Source of the DNA: an uncultured Collinsella sp.
Lineage (GTDB): Bacteria; Actinomycetota; Coriobacteriia; Coriobacteriales; Coriobacteriaceae
Direction of reading: 5' to 3'
Assembly: GCA_959605475.1 (NCBI GenBank)
Contig: CAUHFS010000009.1
Span: forward strand, 1-51,636
DNA: 51,636 bases
The notes beneath the pieces were generated by a model that did not search any database, was not told where the DNA came from, and saw only the letters and a program-made list of their open reading frames with translations. Shown one piece after another: positions 6,801 through 16,011 of the stretch (the stretch's first letter is position 1; each line of letters starts with the position of its first letter). The position numbers and the translations under genes were made by a program.

Positions 6801-8828
6801 ATGGAACAAAAGGCCAAGGAGGCAGCCTCGCACGCTGCGATTCCTGTGAGCATCTCGGCGATGCTCGTCACGCTGGGCGTGGTGTACGGCGATATCGGCA
6901 CCAGCCCTATGTATGTAACCAAGGCGCTCGTTGCCGGCAACGGCGGCATCGGAAGTGTCACGGAGGAGTTCGTGCTTGGCGCGCTCTCCCTTGTCGTGTG
7001 GACGGTCACGCTGCTGACGACCGTCAAGTACGTGCTGATCTCGCTGCGCGCCGACAACCACGGCGAGGGCGGTATCTTTGCCCTGTACAGCCTGGTCAAG
7101 CGTTGCGGCAAGTGGCTCATCATCCCCGCTATGCTGGGTGGCGCGGCGCTGCTCGCCGACGGCATCCTGACGCCTGCCGTTACCGTGACCACGGCCATCG
7201 AGGGCCTTCGCACCATCCCGGCGGTCCACGCCGTGCTCGGTGACGACCAGGGTCGCGTTGTCGCGATTACGCTCGCCATTATCATTGCGCTCTTCTTGGT
7301 GCAACGCATCGGCACGGCCAAGATCGGTCACGCCTTTGGCCCCATCATGACGCTGTGGTTTTTGTTCCTGGGCGGTACGGGCCTATTCTTTGTCTTCCAG
7401 CATCCCGCGGTGCTGCTGTGCCTCAACCCGCTGCGCGGCATCGGCTTTCTGCTGAGCCCCAACAACCATGCGGGCATCATGATTCTGGGCAGCTGCTTCC
7501 TCGCCACCACCGGTGCCGAGGCGCTCTATTCCGACATGGGCCATGTGGGCCGCGGCAACATCTACGCCACCTGGCCGTTCGTTAAGTGCTGCCTGCTGCT
7601 GTCCTACATGGGTCAGGGCGCGTGGCTTATCAACAACGCTGCCAACCCCGAGCTCATGGGCATCGCCGACCTCAACCCCTTCTACCAGATGCTCACCCCG
7701 GGCCTGCGTCCCTTTGCCGTCGGCCTTTCCACCGTCGCCGCCATCATCGCCTCGCAGGCGCTCATCACCGGCGCATTCTCGCTGGTGTCCGAGGCCAGCC
7801 GCCTGGACCTTATGCCGCACATGCAGGTCTTCTACCCTGCCGAGACCAAGGGCCAGCTCTACATCCCCATGGTCAACAACGTCATGCTCGTGGGTTGCGT
7901 CATCGTGGTGCTGCTGTTCCAGAACTCGGCGCACATGGAGGCTGCGTACGGCTTGGCTATTACCCTGACCATGATGTGCACGACGCTGCTGCTCTTCTTC
8001 TATCTGCACGTGGAGCGCAAGCTCAAGGTTGCGCCGTGGATCTTTGCCGTCTTCTTCCTCATGCTCGAGGGCTTCTTCTTTGTGAGCTCGCTCACCAAGT
8101 TCTTCCACGGCGGCTATTTCACCATCCTTATGGCTGCACTCATCATGGGCATTATGGTGTGCTGGTACAACGGCACGGCGGTCGAGCGGCGTCAGTTTAC
8201 GCTGCTGCCGCTGCGCAGCTATCTGCCGCAGCTCAAGCGCCTGCGCGACGACGATCGCTACGAGCCTATGAGCGACAACATCGTGTACCTGACCAAGGAC
8301 ACCAACACCGACTACATCGACCGCGATATCGTCTACTCGATTTTGGACAAGCATCCCAAGCGCGCCCGCGCCTGGTGGTTCGTGAACGTCGAGACCATGG
8401 ACGAACCGCATACCTTTGCCTATTCGGTCGAGACGTTTGGCACCGATTACGTGTTCCGCGTGCATCTGTACCTGGGCTACAAGGTTAACCAGCGCGTGAA
8501 CGCCTACCTGCGCCAGGTTGTTCAGGATCTGGCCGCCACTGGCGAGCTGCCGCCGCAGATGCACGACTACTCGGTCTACAAGGATCCGGGCAACATCGGC
8601 ACGTTCAAGTTCGTCATGATCCGCAAGCTCCTGGCGCCCGAGAGTGACGTGGAGCCGAGCGAGCGCACGGCCATCACGCTCAAGTACATCATCCGCCGCT
8701 TTGCCGGTACGCCGGCGCGCTGGTATGGCCTGGAGAACTCCAACGTGAGCTTTGAGTATGTGCCGCTGTTCACCAAGTTCAAGGCTGTGAACAAGATGCA
8801 GCGCCTGGCCCCCAACGAGCGCCCGTAG
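6801..8828 (+). CDS. kup: Kup-family potassium uptake transporter
   Basis: 675 residues from ATG 6801, preceded by GGGAGGA at 6785-6791; an upstream TTG in frame overlaps this site and is rejected. The N-terminal signature GVVYGDIGTSPMYVTKAL is the Kup/HAK hallmark, followed by DNHGEGGIFALYSL. About twelve hydrophobic helices follow, then a soluble C-terminal domain beginning near RLRDDDRYEPMSDNIVYLTKD. It imports K+ with H+ across the cell membrane. Length is close to the E. coli protein (622) plus a somewhat longer tail. It sits directly upstream of a KdpD/KdpE-like pair, suggesting that K+ status controls it here. Confidence 0.95.
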   Translation: MEQKAKEAASHAAIPVSISAMLVTLGVVYGDIGTSPMYVTKALVAGNGGIGSVTEEFVLGALSLVVWTVTLLTTVKYVLISLRADNHGEGGIFALYSLVKRCGKWLIIPAMLGGAALLADGILTPAVTVTTAIEGLRTIPAVHAVLGDDQGRVVAITLAIIIALFLVQRIGTAKIGHAFGPIMTLWFLFLGGTGLFFVFQHPAVLLCLNPLRGIGFLLSPNNHAGIMILGSCFLATTGAEALYSDMGHVGRGNIYATWPFVKCCLLLSYMGQGAWLINNAANPELMGIADLNPFYQMLTPGLRPFAVGLSTVAAIIASQALITGAFSLVSEASRLDLMPHMQVFYPAETKGQLYIPMVNNVMLVGCVIVVLLFQNSAHMEAAYGLAITLTMMCTTLLLFFYLHVERKLKVAPWIFAVFFLMLEGFFFVSSLTKFFHGGYFTILMAALIMGIMVCWYNGTAVERRQFTLLPLRSYLPQLKRLRDDDRYEPMSDNIVYLTKDTNTDYIDRDIVYSILDKHPKRARAWWFVNVETMDEPHTFAYSVETFGTDYVFRVHLYLGYKVNQRVNAYLRQVVQDLAATGELPPQMHDYSVYKDPGNIGTFKFVMIRKLLAPESDVEPSERTAITLKYIIRRFAGTPARWYGLENSNVSFEYVPLFTKFKAVNKMQRLAPNERP

Positions 8829-8897
8829 TCGACACCCGAGATTTGACTGTGAACGGGCAGGTTTGCAATGACGGGAAATGAGTCAGGGGAGAAAACC

Positions 8898-9092
8898 ATG
8901 GACGCAAAGACGCTTAACGGTCGCGATCTTGCGGCCGAGCTGGTGCGCGAGGCACGCGTCGACGCCGCCGAAGATCGGTTCTTTACAAATCGAGCCAACA
9001 TGGACATGGCCGATCGCGTGATTTCGGTCGTGGCGCTGGTGTTTGTCGCGGCGTGCGTGTGCGCACTGCTCGCGCACGTGCTGTTTGTCTAG
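8898..9092 (+). CDS. Small single-helix membrane protein
   Basis: 64 residues from ATG 8898, preceded by AGGGGAG; upstream in-frame ATG at 8868 lacks such a site. The first ~38 residues are polar and charged (MDAKTLNGRDLAAELVREAR), followed by one hydrophobic helix (VISVVALVFVAACVCALLAHVLFV) at the extreme C-terminus, i.e. a tail-anchored layout. It lies 69 bp after kup and before the kinase gene. It is not KdpF by sequence. An accessory subunit or regulator of Kup is possible but unproven. Confidence 0.6.
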   Translation: MDAKTLNGRDLAAELVREARVDAAEDRFFTNRANMDMADRVISVVALVFVAACVCALLAHVLFV

Positions 9093-9139
9093 CGACCGCG
9101 GGCTGCAAAGGCTATACACTTGAAACCACCACAAGGGAG

Positions 9140-9181
9140 AACCACCACAAAGGTGCCTGTCCCCTTTGTGGTGGTTTTGTT
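9140..9181 (+). terminator. Rho-independent terminator (palindrome family, CCACCACA arms)
   Basis: AACCACCACAAAGG ... CCTTTGTGGTGGTT followed by TTGTTTTTG. The inner AAAGG...CCTTT core matches the dispersed palindrome family but the outer arms are CCACCACA/TGTGGTGG, paired on both sides. It separates the kup pair from the kinase gene. Confidence 0.75.
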
Positions 9182-9204
9182 TTTGAGAGAGGGGCGGGGC
9201 GCTG

Positions 9205-10830
9205 ATGGACGTCCGTGCGGACGGCGATATTGCCGAGAACTTTTGGTGGCGGCGTACAACGCTGACGCGTCGCAGCCCCCTGTATGACGCCTGCGTATCG
9301 GCGGGGCTGCTGGTCGCAGCGACGATCGTGGGCGCGCTGCTCGATCATCCGGGGCTCGCGCCGAGCATCATGATCGTCTATGTGTTTGCCGTGCAGCTGT
9401 GCGCTTTCTTTACCTGGAGCCGCCTGTACTGCCTGCTGACTTCTGCCGCCGCCGTGGCGCTCTACAACTTCTTGTTTGTCGACCCGCGCTGCTCGCTGTC
9501 GTTTATCGACCGCGTCTATCCCGGCATGTTCTTTATCATGTTTGCGGTCTCGCTCGTATCGAGCTCGATCGCGCTGGCCCTGCGCCGCGCCTTGGCGCAG
9601 GCTGCCGCCAGCGACCGCCGCACGCATATGGTGCTTGAGACCAACCGCATGCTGCAGCGGTGCGCCGATCAGCAACAGATTGTGCACGCTATGGCAACGC
9701 AGCTGGCGCGTCTTTCGGACTGTCCGGTCGTGTGGTATAGCGCCGATGCCGATAACGATGACCTGCTGCCGCGCACGACGTACACGGCCGTGGGCGATGC
9801 CGCGCCGGTGCACCAGTTGGCGCCCCAGATGCCGCCGCGGCTCTCGGCATCCGCCTATGTGGGAACGCCACTCGATGCCACCTATGGCGCTTCGGCGTTC
9901 TACGGCATATACCTGACCGTGCGCTCGGGTGACACCATGGTGCGCGCGGGTGATCCCGCCTCGGTGGTGGGGGTGCTTGCCATTGTCGCCGAGCCCGACG
10001 TGCTGACGCATGAGGAGCGGACACTTGCCGATGCCATCGTGAGCGAAGGCGAGCTGGCGCTCGATCGCGCCCGCGCCATGAAGGCCCGCGAGGAGGCGGC
10101 GGTGCTCGCCAAAAACGAACAGCTGCGCGCCAACCTGCTGCGTTCCATCTCGCACGACCTACGCACGCCGCTCACCAGTATTTCGGGCAATGCCGATGTG
10201 CTGCTCGACCAGGGCTCGACCGGCACCGCCGTGCTCGACGCCCAGACGCGTCGCGGCCTGCTCCTATCCATTCGCTCGGACGCACAATGGCTCAACGCCA
10301 CTGTCGAGAATCTGCTCGCCATCACCAAGCTCGAGGGCGGCGGCATGCGCCTGTCGACCACGCTCGAGCTCATGGACGATATCGTCGAGGAGGCGCTGCG
10401 TCACGTAAATCCGGCCGTGCGCGAGCACGACCTTAAGGTGGTGGCGTGCGATGAGCCGGCGCTCGTCAACGTCGACGCGCGCCTGATGGTGCAGCTGGTG
10501 GTCAATCTGGTGAACAACGCCATCACCTATACGCCTGCGGGCTCGCATATCGTAATCTCGATTGGCGTCCACGATGGATGCGTGGCGTGCTCGGTTGCTG
10601 ATGATGGCCCGGGCATTGCGCCCGAGGACCGCGAGCGAATCTTTGAGTCGTTCTACACCGCCAACCATGGCCTGGCCGACAGCTGCCGCAGTGTGGGCTT
10701 GGGGCTTTCGCTCTGTCGCTCCATTGCGCTGGCACATGGCGGTAGCATAGAGGTTGCCGCGGCGGCCCCGCACGGCTCTGTCTTTACGATTGAGCTTCCC
10801 GCCGCCGATGTTTCGTTTGATAAGGAGTAG
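9205..10830 (+). CDS. KdpD-like sensor histidine kinase lacking the KdpD/USP N-terminus
   Basis: 541 residues; ATG 9205 after GAGAGGGGCGG. The N-terminal ~110 residues hold three to four helices of the DUF4118 type found in the middle of KdpD (VALYNFLFVDPRCSLSF). A GAF-like segment follows, then HisKA with the phosphoacceptor His in LLRSISHDLRTPLTSISGN near residue 317, and an HATPase with N box NNAITYTP and G1 box DDGPGIAPEDRERIF. Full KdpD (~890 residues in E. coli) has cytosolic KdpD and universal-stress-protein domains before the membrane part; both are absent. The response regulator starts 4 nt downstream. It likely senses K+ or turgor and may control the adjacent kup. Confidence 0.85.
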   Translation: MDVRADGDIAENFWWRRTTLTRRSPLYDACVSAGLLVAATIVGALLDHPGLAPSIMIVYVFAVQLCAFFTWSRLYCLLTSAAAVALYNFLFVDPRCSLSFIDRVYPGMFFIMFAVSLVSSSIALALRRALAQAAASDRRTHMVLETNRMLQRCADQQQIVHAMATQLARLSDCPVVWYSADADNDDLLPRTTYTAVGDAAPVHQLAPQMPPRLSASAYVGTPLDATYGASAFYGIYLTVRSGDTMVRAGDPASVVGVLAIVAEPDVLTHEERTLADAIVSEGELALDRARAMKAREEAAVLAKNEQLRANLLRSISHDLRTPLTSISGNADVLLDQGSTGTAVLDAQTRRGLLLSIRSDAQWLNATVENLLAITKLEGGGMRLSTTLELMDDIVEEALRHVNPAVREHDLKVVACDEPALVNVDARLMVQLVVNLVNNAITYTPAGSHIVISIGVHDGCVACSVADDGPGIAPEDRERIFESFYTANHGLADSCRSVGLGLSLCRSIALAHGGSIEVAAAAPHGSVFTIELPAADVSFDKE

Positions 10831-10834
10831 CGCC

Positions 10835-11548
10835 GTGCCGAACTCTGCCGCAAAACCGCTCATCTTGGTCGTTGAGGACGATCCCGCCGTCCGCAACCTT
10901 ATCGTTGCCGCGCTCGAGGCACACGGCTTGCGCCATATGGCGGTGGAGACCGCCCACGCCGCCATTGCCGCCGCCTCGTCGCAGGCGCCGAGCATTGTGC
11001 TGCTCGATCTGGGCCTGCCCGATATGGACGGCGTCAAGGTGGTGGAGTCGGTGCGCGCGTGGTCGGGCATGCCGATCATCGTGGTCTCGGCACGCAGCGA
11101 GGACGCGGACAAGATCCGCGCGCTCGATGCCGGCGCCGACGACTACCTGACCAAGCCGTTTTCGGTCGAGGAGCTGCTCGCGCGCATTCGCACGACGCTC
11201 AGGCGCCTTTCGTATGCGCAAACGGGCGGCGTTGCCTCCGAGGGCTCGTTCGATACCGGTGAGCTGCATATCAATTTTGATGCCGGCATCGCCACGATGG
11301 ATGGCGAGGAGCTGCATCTGACGCCGATTGAGTACAAGCTTTTGTGCTTGCTGGCGCACAACGCCGACAAGGTGCTGACGCACCAGTTTATCTTGCACGA
11401 GATTTGGGGCACGGCGACCAAGAGCGACCTGGCGAGCCTGCGTGTCTTTATGGGCACGTTGCGTAAGAAGATCGAGTCCGACCCCGCGCATCCGCGTTAC
11501 ATCCAAACCCATGTAGGCATTGGCTACCGCCTGGTCACCCAAGGCTAG
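10835..11548 (+). CDS. KdpE-like OmpR-family response regulator
   Basis: 237 residues from GTG 10835, with AAGGAG inside the end of the kinase gene; the longer frame opening at 10754 overlaps the kinase and is not credible. The receiver domain has the acidic pair VVEDD, the phosphorylated Asp in VLLDLGLPDMDG, Thr/Ser in IIVVSARSE and Lys in YLTKPFSVEELLARI. The winged-helix output domain ends with SLRVFMGTLRKKIE and YIQTHVGIGYRLV. It closely resembles KdpE. Translation is coupled to the kinase. Followed by a strong hairpin at 11573. Confidence 0.9.
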   Translation: MPNSAAKPLILVVEDDPAVRNLIVAALEAHGLRHMAVETAHAAIAAASSQAPSIVLLDLGLPDMDGVKVVESVRAWSGMPIIVVSARSEDADKIRALDAGADDYLTKPFSVEELLARIRTTLRRLSYAQTGGVASEGSFDTGELHINFDAGIATMDGEELHLTPIEYKLLCLLAHNADKVLTHQFILHEIWGTATKSDLASLRVFMGTLRKKIESDPAHPRYIQTHVGIGYRLVTQG

Positions 11549-11572
11549 ATCGCCAACCACCATCCCAATATG

Positions 11573-11642
11573 AGTTGCGGTGAAATACGGTCTAAAGTTG
11601 CCTAATTCCAGGCAAAACAGTCCGTATTCCACCGCAACTTTG
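11573..11642. terminator. Bidirectional terminator, long nested hairpin
   Basis: Three consecutive paired segments: AGTTGCGGTG/CACCGCAACT, AATACGG/CCGTATT and TTGCCT/AGGCAA, ending in TTTGTT. It lies between the convergent regulator and RlmKL genes and can stop both. Confidence 0.8.
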
Positions 11643-14210
11643 TTATTTGCCCTTGGGCTTGCTGGCGTAGAACCTCTTCTTTTTGGGCTTGCCGGCGGGG
11701 GAGGGTTTGCCGTTGCCGCGTGGTCCTCGGTCGCCGGTCTGCGCGTGCGCGGGTACTGCCGCACGGGGCTTGCGGGCCTCGGGGTTGCGCAGTTCCTCAA
11801 CGCGCTCGGCAATCTCCTCGGCGCTAAAGCCGACCTCGGCCATGGCGTCCTCGATGGGCAGGCGGCGCACGATGTAGCAGTGATGCACCTTCTGGTTGCG
11901 CGCGAAGTCCTCGGGGATGGTCTGCGCCGTAATGTCCTCCAGCACCACGCCCACGCGCGCGAGCTTGCGCGTTTCGGGGCGGAAGCCGCGCAGGTTGCAG
12001 CTAAAGATGGCATGGCCGCCCTGCGCGAGCAGGCGCGATACGCCGGCCAACAGCTCAACATGGTCGCGCTGGACATCCCAGGTGCGGCGGCCCATCTTGG
12101 AGGAGTTCGAGAACGTGGGCGGGTCGACAAAGATCAGGTCCCAGCGGTTGCGCGTCTGGCGCTGGTCGCGAATCCAGGCGAGCACGTCGTCGCGCACAAA
12201 ATGATGCTGAGGCCCCACAAGGCCGTTCTGGCGCATGTTGCGCTCGGCCCAGTCCAGATAGGTATTGGAGAGGTCGACCGTCACGGTCTCCTCGACGCCG
12301 CCATCGGCCGCGTAGCAGGTGGCAGTGCCGGTGTAGGCGAACAGGTTGAGGAAGCGGCGCGCCTGCTTGGCGTGCTCGCGCACCAGGTTGCGGGTGACGC
12401 GGTGGTCCAAGAAGATGCCGACGTCCAGGTAGTCGTCAAAGTTGACGGCAAAGGTGAGGCCGCCCTCTTCGATGAGCGGCAGGCGACGACGCGCGATATT
12501 GGCGCGCTCGCCCGAGCCGCCCTTGCCGGCGCCCTGCTTGCCGTACTGCGAGCCGCCGCGCGAACGCATGCGGGCCTTGGCGTGCACATGCTCGGCGGGA
12601 ACATCTAGGATGCGCGGCGCGATGGCCAGAATGTCGAGCATACGGGCCTGGGCCAGTGCGGGGTCGATGGTCTTGGGCGCGGCGTATTCGGCGATGACGA
12701 GCCAGCGGCCCGGCGTCTGCGGGCAACCCTCGTACAGGTCGATAGCGGCGGAGTAGTCGGGCAGGTCGGCATCGTAGACGCGGTAGCAGCTCACGCCCTC
12801 GCGTCTGGCCCACTTGCGGCGCAGACGGGCATTCTTGCGCAGGCGGTTGGCGAACTGCTCGGACTCGGGGATGAGCACGGGCAGCGGCTTGCCGTCGCCC
12901 AGGTCGAGCATGGCGGCAGGCTCGGGCATGGCGGAAGCGGTGGCTTTGTCGTTAACGTCGTTGGCATTCGCAGCCTCGGCCTTGGCATCCGCACTGGTCG
13001 CAGCCTCAAACGCTGCGGCGGCGTGGTCGAGCGAAGGCCAGACTTCGACGGTCGCCTCTTCGTTGTTGGGCATGACGGCGATCGAGCGCTCGGGCTCGGT
13101 GTGGAGCGCGCGGGCCAGCAATCCGTCGCGGGTGAGCGCGGCGACCGGCGCCGCGGCAAGCTCGGGCGCGCGGCGCAACTCGCCGATGAGCGTCATGGTG
13201 TCATGCATGAGCGAAAGCGGTGTCTCGGTCGTATCCGCGACCACGGCGGCGCCGGCGACAGCGCCCGTGTGGTCCAGTACGGTGGCGGACTTGGCGGCGC
13301 AAAAATCGACAAAGCGCTTGTAGCCGGCACATTTAACCATGCGCTCAGCGGTCTTGCGGGCGGTGGGGTCAACATCCACGGCCACGATGCGCGCCTGGCG
13401 CTCGCGCGCTGCCGCCTCGCGCTCGCGCGCCTCGGCAAGCAGCTGCTCCCACAGGGCGGCATCGTGCAGCTGCCAGCCCTCAAAGCCCCAGCGCTCGCGT
13501 GCGGCGCCCGGGGCGCGGTCGGTCAGAATGTTCACGGCCTCCAGCAGCAGACCGCCGCCGGCGCACGAGGCGTCGATCAGCGTGGGAAGGGCTTCGTTCT
13601 CGTAATCGTCGGCCGTCAGCTCGCGCTCGCATAGTGCGGTCCAGCCGACCTGCGCCAGCACCAGAGCGGCGTAGTCGGGGCGCAACACGTGTGCGCCCTC
13701 GCCGGCACGAGTCGCAGCGGGCGGTAGGCGTTTGAACAGCGGGTCGCCCGAAAGGTCTAGGCTTATGCTCGCGCGGCGCTGGCGCAGCGAAAGCAGTAGG
13801 TGAACATCGGGGTCGGCGGCATCGACGTCGGCGCGACGGCCCGTGGTCTCGGCCAGACGGTCGCACAGCGCGTCCTTGGCGCGCAGGGCCGAGAAGCGCG
13901 TGTTGCGCAGCTGCTCGGTCACGCCGCGGGCGGTGATGGCGATGGTAGCGCCCGGGTGAACGATGCTTTCCCAGGCGATGTCGTAAACGCCGTCGTACAA
14001 CTCATCGGCATCCTGCGCCTCAAAGCGCCCAAGCACTACAAACACGCGGCTGGCCAGGCGCGACCACAGACAGGCGCGGTAACCTTCTTCGAGCTCGCCC
14101 TCAAATGTAGCGCGGCCCTTCAGGCGGCGGACATGCGAAAGCCCGAGGCGTTTAAGCTCATCGGCGAGTGCGGACTCAAAGCCCTCGGGGCAGCTTGCGT
14201 AAAATTCCAT
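11643..14210 (-). CDS. rlmKL: RlmKL-type 23S rRNA methyltransferase with degenerate RlmL half
   Basis: 855 residues; E. coli RlmKL has 702. Residues 1-160 are a THUMP-type RNA-binding region (FYASCPEGFESALADELKRLG, ASISLDLSG). The first methyltransferase domain follows, but its SAM motif reads DASCAGGG (213-220) where RlmL has DPMCGSGT, and the catalytic NPPYGER is replaced by VADTTETPLS (~324-333). An Ala-rich insert follows. The C-terminal RlmK domain looks intact: FLNLFAYTGTATCYAADGG and FVDPPTFSNSSKM. The tail is basic (PKKKRFYASKPKGK). Expected activity is 7-methylguanosine at G2069 by the RlmK half; the m2G2445 activity of the RlmL half is doubtful. Confidence 0.85.
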   Translation of the reverse strand: MEFYASCPEGFESALADELKRLGLSHVRRLKGRATFEGELEEGYRACLWSRLASRVFVVLGRFEAQDADELYDGVYDIAWESIVHPGATIAITARGVTEQLRNTRFSALRAKDALCDRLAETTGRRADVDAADPDVHLLLSLRQRRASISLDLSGDPLFKRLPPAATRAGEGAHVLRPDYAALVLAQVGWTALCERELTADDYENEALPTLIDASCAGGGLLLEAVNILTDRAPGAARERWGFEGWQLHDAALWEQLLAEAREREAAARERQARIVAVDVDPTARKTAERMVKCAGYKRFVDFCAAKSATVLDHTGAVAGAAVVADTTETPLSLMHDTMTLIGELRRAPELAAAPVAALTRDGLLARALHTEPERSIAVMPNNEEATVEVWPSLDHAAAAFEAATSADAKAEAANANDVNDKATASAMPEPAAMLDLGDGKPLPVLIPESEQFANRLRKNARLRRKWARREGVSCYRVYDADLPDYSAAIDLYEGCPQTPGRWLVIAEYAAPKTIDPALAQARMLDILAIAPRILDVPAEHVHAKARMRSRGGSQYGKQGAGKGGSGERANIARRRLPLIEEGGLTFAVNFDDYLDVGIFLDHRVTRNLVREHAKQARRFLNLFAYTGTATCYAADGGVEETVTVDLSNTYLDWAERNMRQNGLVGPQHHFVRDDVLAWIRDQRQTRNRWDLIFVDPPTFSNSSKMGRRTWDVQRDHVELLAGVSRLLAQGGHAIFSCNLRGFRPETRKLARVGVVLEDITAQTIPEDFARNQKVHHCYIVRRLPIEDAMAEVGFSAEEIAERVEELRNPEARKPRAAVPAHAQTGDRGPRGNGKPSPAGKPKKKRFYASKPKGK

Positions 14211-14285
14211 GGGTGACCTCTCTGGTTGCGTCGCTCCATTATATGATGGATGCTTCGTTTGCCCTTATCCTCGAAAGGAACCCAT

Positions 14286-15113
14286 ATGATTGATGCGTGT
14301 CCCGAACCCGCTGTGCTCTTTTTTGACGTGGACGGCACGCTGACGTCGTTCGACCCCGACGATATGACCGATAAGGACTTCAATGCAATCCATCCGTCGA
14401 AGGCTGTTGTCGATGCATTTGGTCGCCTGCGCAATGCGGGCCACCAGGCATTTATCTGCACGGGCCGTCCCCTGTGGCTGGTTGCCGATGGCCTGCGTGC
14501 GCTGAACCCGGCGGGTATCGTTGCCATGGCGGGCGCCACACTCGAGGTCGAGGGATGCGTGGTACACGAGGACTGCTTTGACGAAGACATTGTTGAGGAG
14601 CTCGCGCGTCGCATTACTGTGGCGGGCGGCGAGGCGTTGTTCGAGACGAATGGTGTCACCTATTCACTTGAGCCAGTTGGTGTCGAACAGTCATTTCTGC
14701 TAGGCGCCGGCGTGGTGCATGGCACCGACCAGATGCGCGTCGATGGGCATTTGCGCGTAGGCAAGGTGTGCATTAACGCGTGCGACCTGGCTCGCGTAGC
14801 CAACGACGATGGCTTTATCGATCGCGAGTTTGAGCTGTGCAACACCGGTGGCCAGAATCGCGAGCTGAGCCCCAAAGGCATCGACAAGGGCTTGGGCGTG
14901 GCGCGAGCGCTGGAGTATCTGGGCCGCACTGGCAATGCGCGCACCTTTGGCTTTGGCGATTCGGGCAACGACCTGGGCATGCTCGCCGCCGTCGAGACGG
15001 CTGTGGCCATGGGCAATGCCATGCCCGAGGTCAAGGCGGTCGCCGACTACGTGACCGACGACGTCGCGAACGACGGCACCGTCACCGCGATGCAACATTT
15101 CGGCCTCATCTAA
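14286..15113 (+). CDS. Cof-type HAD-superfamily phosphatase
   Basis: 275 residues from ATG 14286 after GAAAGGAA. HAD motif I is VLFFDVDGTLTSFD near residues 10-23; motif II lies in AFICTGRP; motif III/IV are KGIDKGLGVARALEYLG and FGFGDSGNDLGML. The C2-type cap between motifs II and III fits the Cof subfamily that dephosphorylates sugar phosphates or pyridoxal phosphate. It is transcribed divergently from rlmKL over a 75-bp gap. Substrate unknown. Confidence 0.85.
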   Translation: MIDACPEPAVLFFDVDGTLTSFDPDDMTDKDFNAIHPSKAVVDAFGRLRNAGHQAFICTGRPLWLVADGLRALNPAGIVAMAGATLEVEGCVVHEDCFDEDIVEELARRITVAGGEALFETNGVTYSLEPVGVEQSFLLGAGVVHGTDQMRVDGHLRVGKVCINACDLARVANDDGFIDREFELCNTGGQNRELSPKGIDKGLGVARALEYLGRTGNARTFGFGDSGNDLGMLAAVETAVAMGNAMPEVKAVADYVTDDVANDGTVTAMQHFGLI

Positions 15114-15306
15114 TGAATCTCGCCTTCTGACGTTTGCTCAAACTGCGACTCTTTGCTTTTGCATGCTCAATCGATTTATCAATCCAAACACTGAGGTGTT
15201 TATGCCGTTCGCCGAGAAGATAGAAAACCGCAGTTCACGCCTTGATAAACGTAGGTAAAGTGTTTAGCAGTTTATCGGCCGTATGCTAACGAAAGGAATC
15301 AGGCAG

Positions 15307-16011
15307 ATGGCAATCAAGGTGTTCGCTGACGGTGCAAACCTCGAGGGCATGCTCGACATGTACGAGAACGGCAACGTTCAGGGTTTCACGACCAACCCGT
15401 CCCTTATGAAGAAGGGCGGCGTGACGGATTACCGCGCGTTTGCCAAGGAGGTCCTGGCCCACATCACCGATGTGTCCGTGTCGTTTGAGGTCTTTGCCGA
15501 CGACGTCGAGACCATGGAGGTCGAGGCCCGCGAGATCGCTACCTGGGCCGAGAACGTCTACGTCAAGATTCCGTGCGTGACCACCAAGGGTGAGTCCACG
15601 GCCGAGTTGGTGCGCAAGCTTTCCGCCGACGGCATTAAGGTCAACGTCACCACCATCTTTACGCCTGCGCAGGTCGACGAGATGGTCGACGCTGTCGACG
15701 CCGAGACGCCGTCCATCATCTCGCTCTTTGCCGGCCGTATCGCCGACACGGGTGTCGATCCCATTCCGTTTATGACGGAGTCGGTCAAGAAGGCCGCCGC
15801 CAAGCCCAACTGCGAGGTCCTGTGGGCGTCCACGCGCGAGCTTATCAACATTTACCAGGCGCAGGCCTGCGGCTGTCAGATCATCACGGTGCCCAACAGC
15901 ATCCTGGCCAAGCGTAAGAACATCGGCCGTGACCCGTACGAGGTCTCGCTCGATACCGTGCGCGGTTTTGCCAAGGATATCGCCTCGCTCGGTTTCCATA
16001 TCCTGCCGTAA
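15307..16011 (+). CDS. Transaldolase / fructose-6-phosphate aldolase family
   Basis: 234 residues from ATG 15307, preceded by GAAAGGA at 15290-15296. FTTNPSLMKKGGV near residue 30, the Schiff-base Lys in VYVKIPC near 85-91, SLFAGRIADTG and VLWASTRELINIYQAQ match the small transaldolase type found in Firmicutes and Actinobacteria rather than the 310-residue TalB type. It acts in the non-oxidative pentose-phosphate pathway or as an F6P aldolase. A 170-bp leader precedes it; its last 16 coding bases are repeated 156 bp downstream. Confidence 0.85.
   Translation: MAIKVFADGANLEGMLDMYENGNVQGFTTNPSLMKKGGVTDYRAFAKEVLAHITDVSVSFEVFADDVETMEVEAREIATWAENVYVKIPCVTTKGESTAELVRKLSADGIKVNVTTIFTPAQVDEMVDAVDAETPSIISLFAGRIADTGVDPIPFMTESVKKAAAKPNCEVLWASTRELINIYQAQACGCQIITVPNSILAKRKNIGRDPYEVSLDTVRGFAKDIASLGFHILP

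Noticed and set aside
8898..9092. KdpF subunit.
   Set aside because: KdpF is ~30 residues with an N-terminal helix; this protein has a polar N-terminus and a C-terminal helix, and no kdpA follows.
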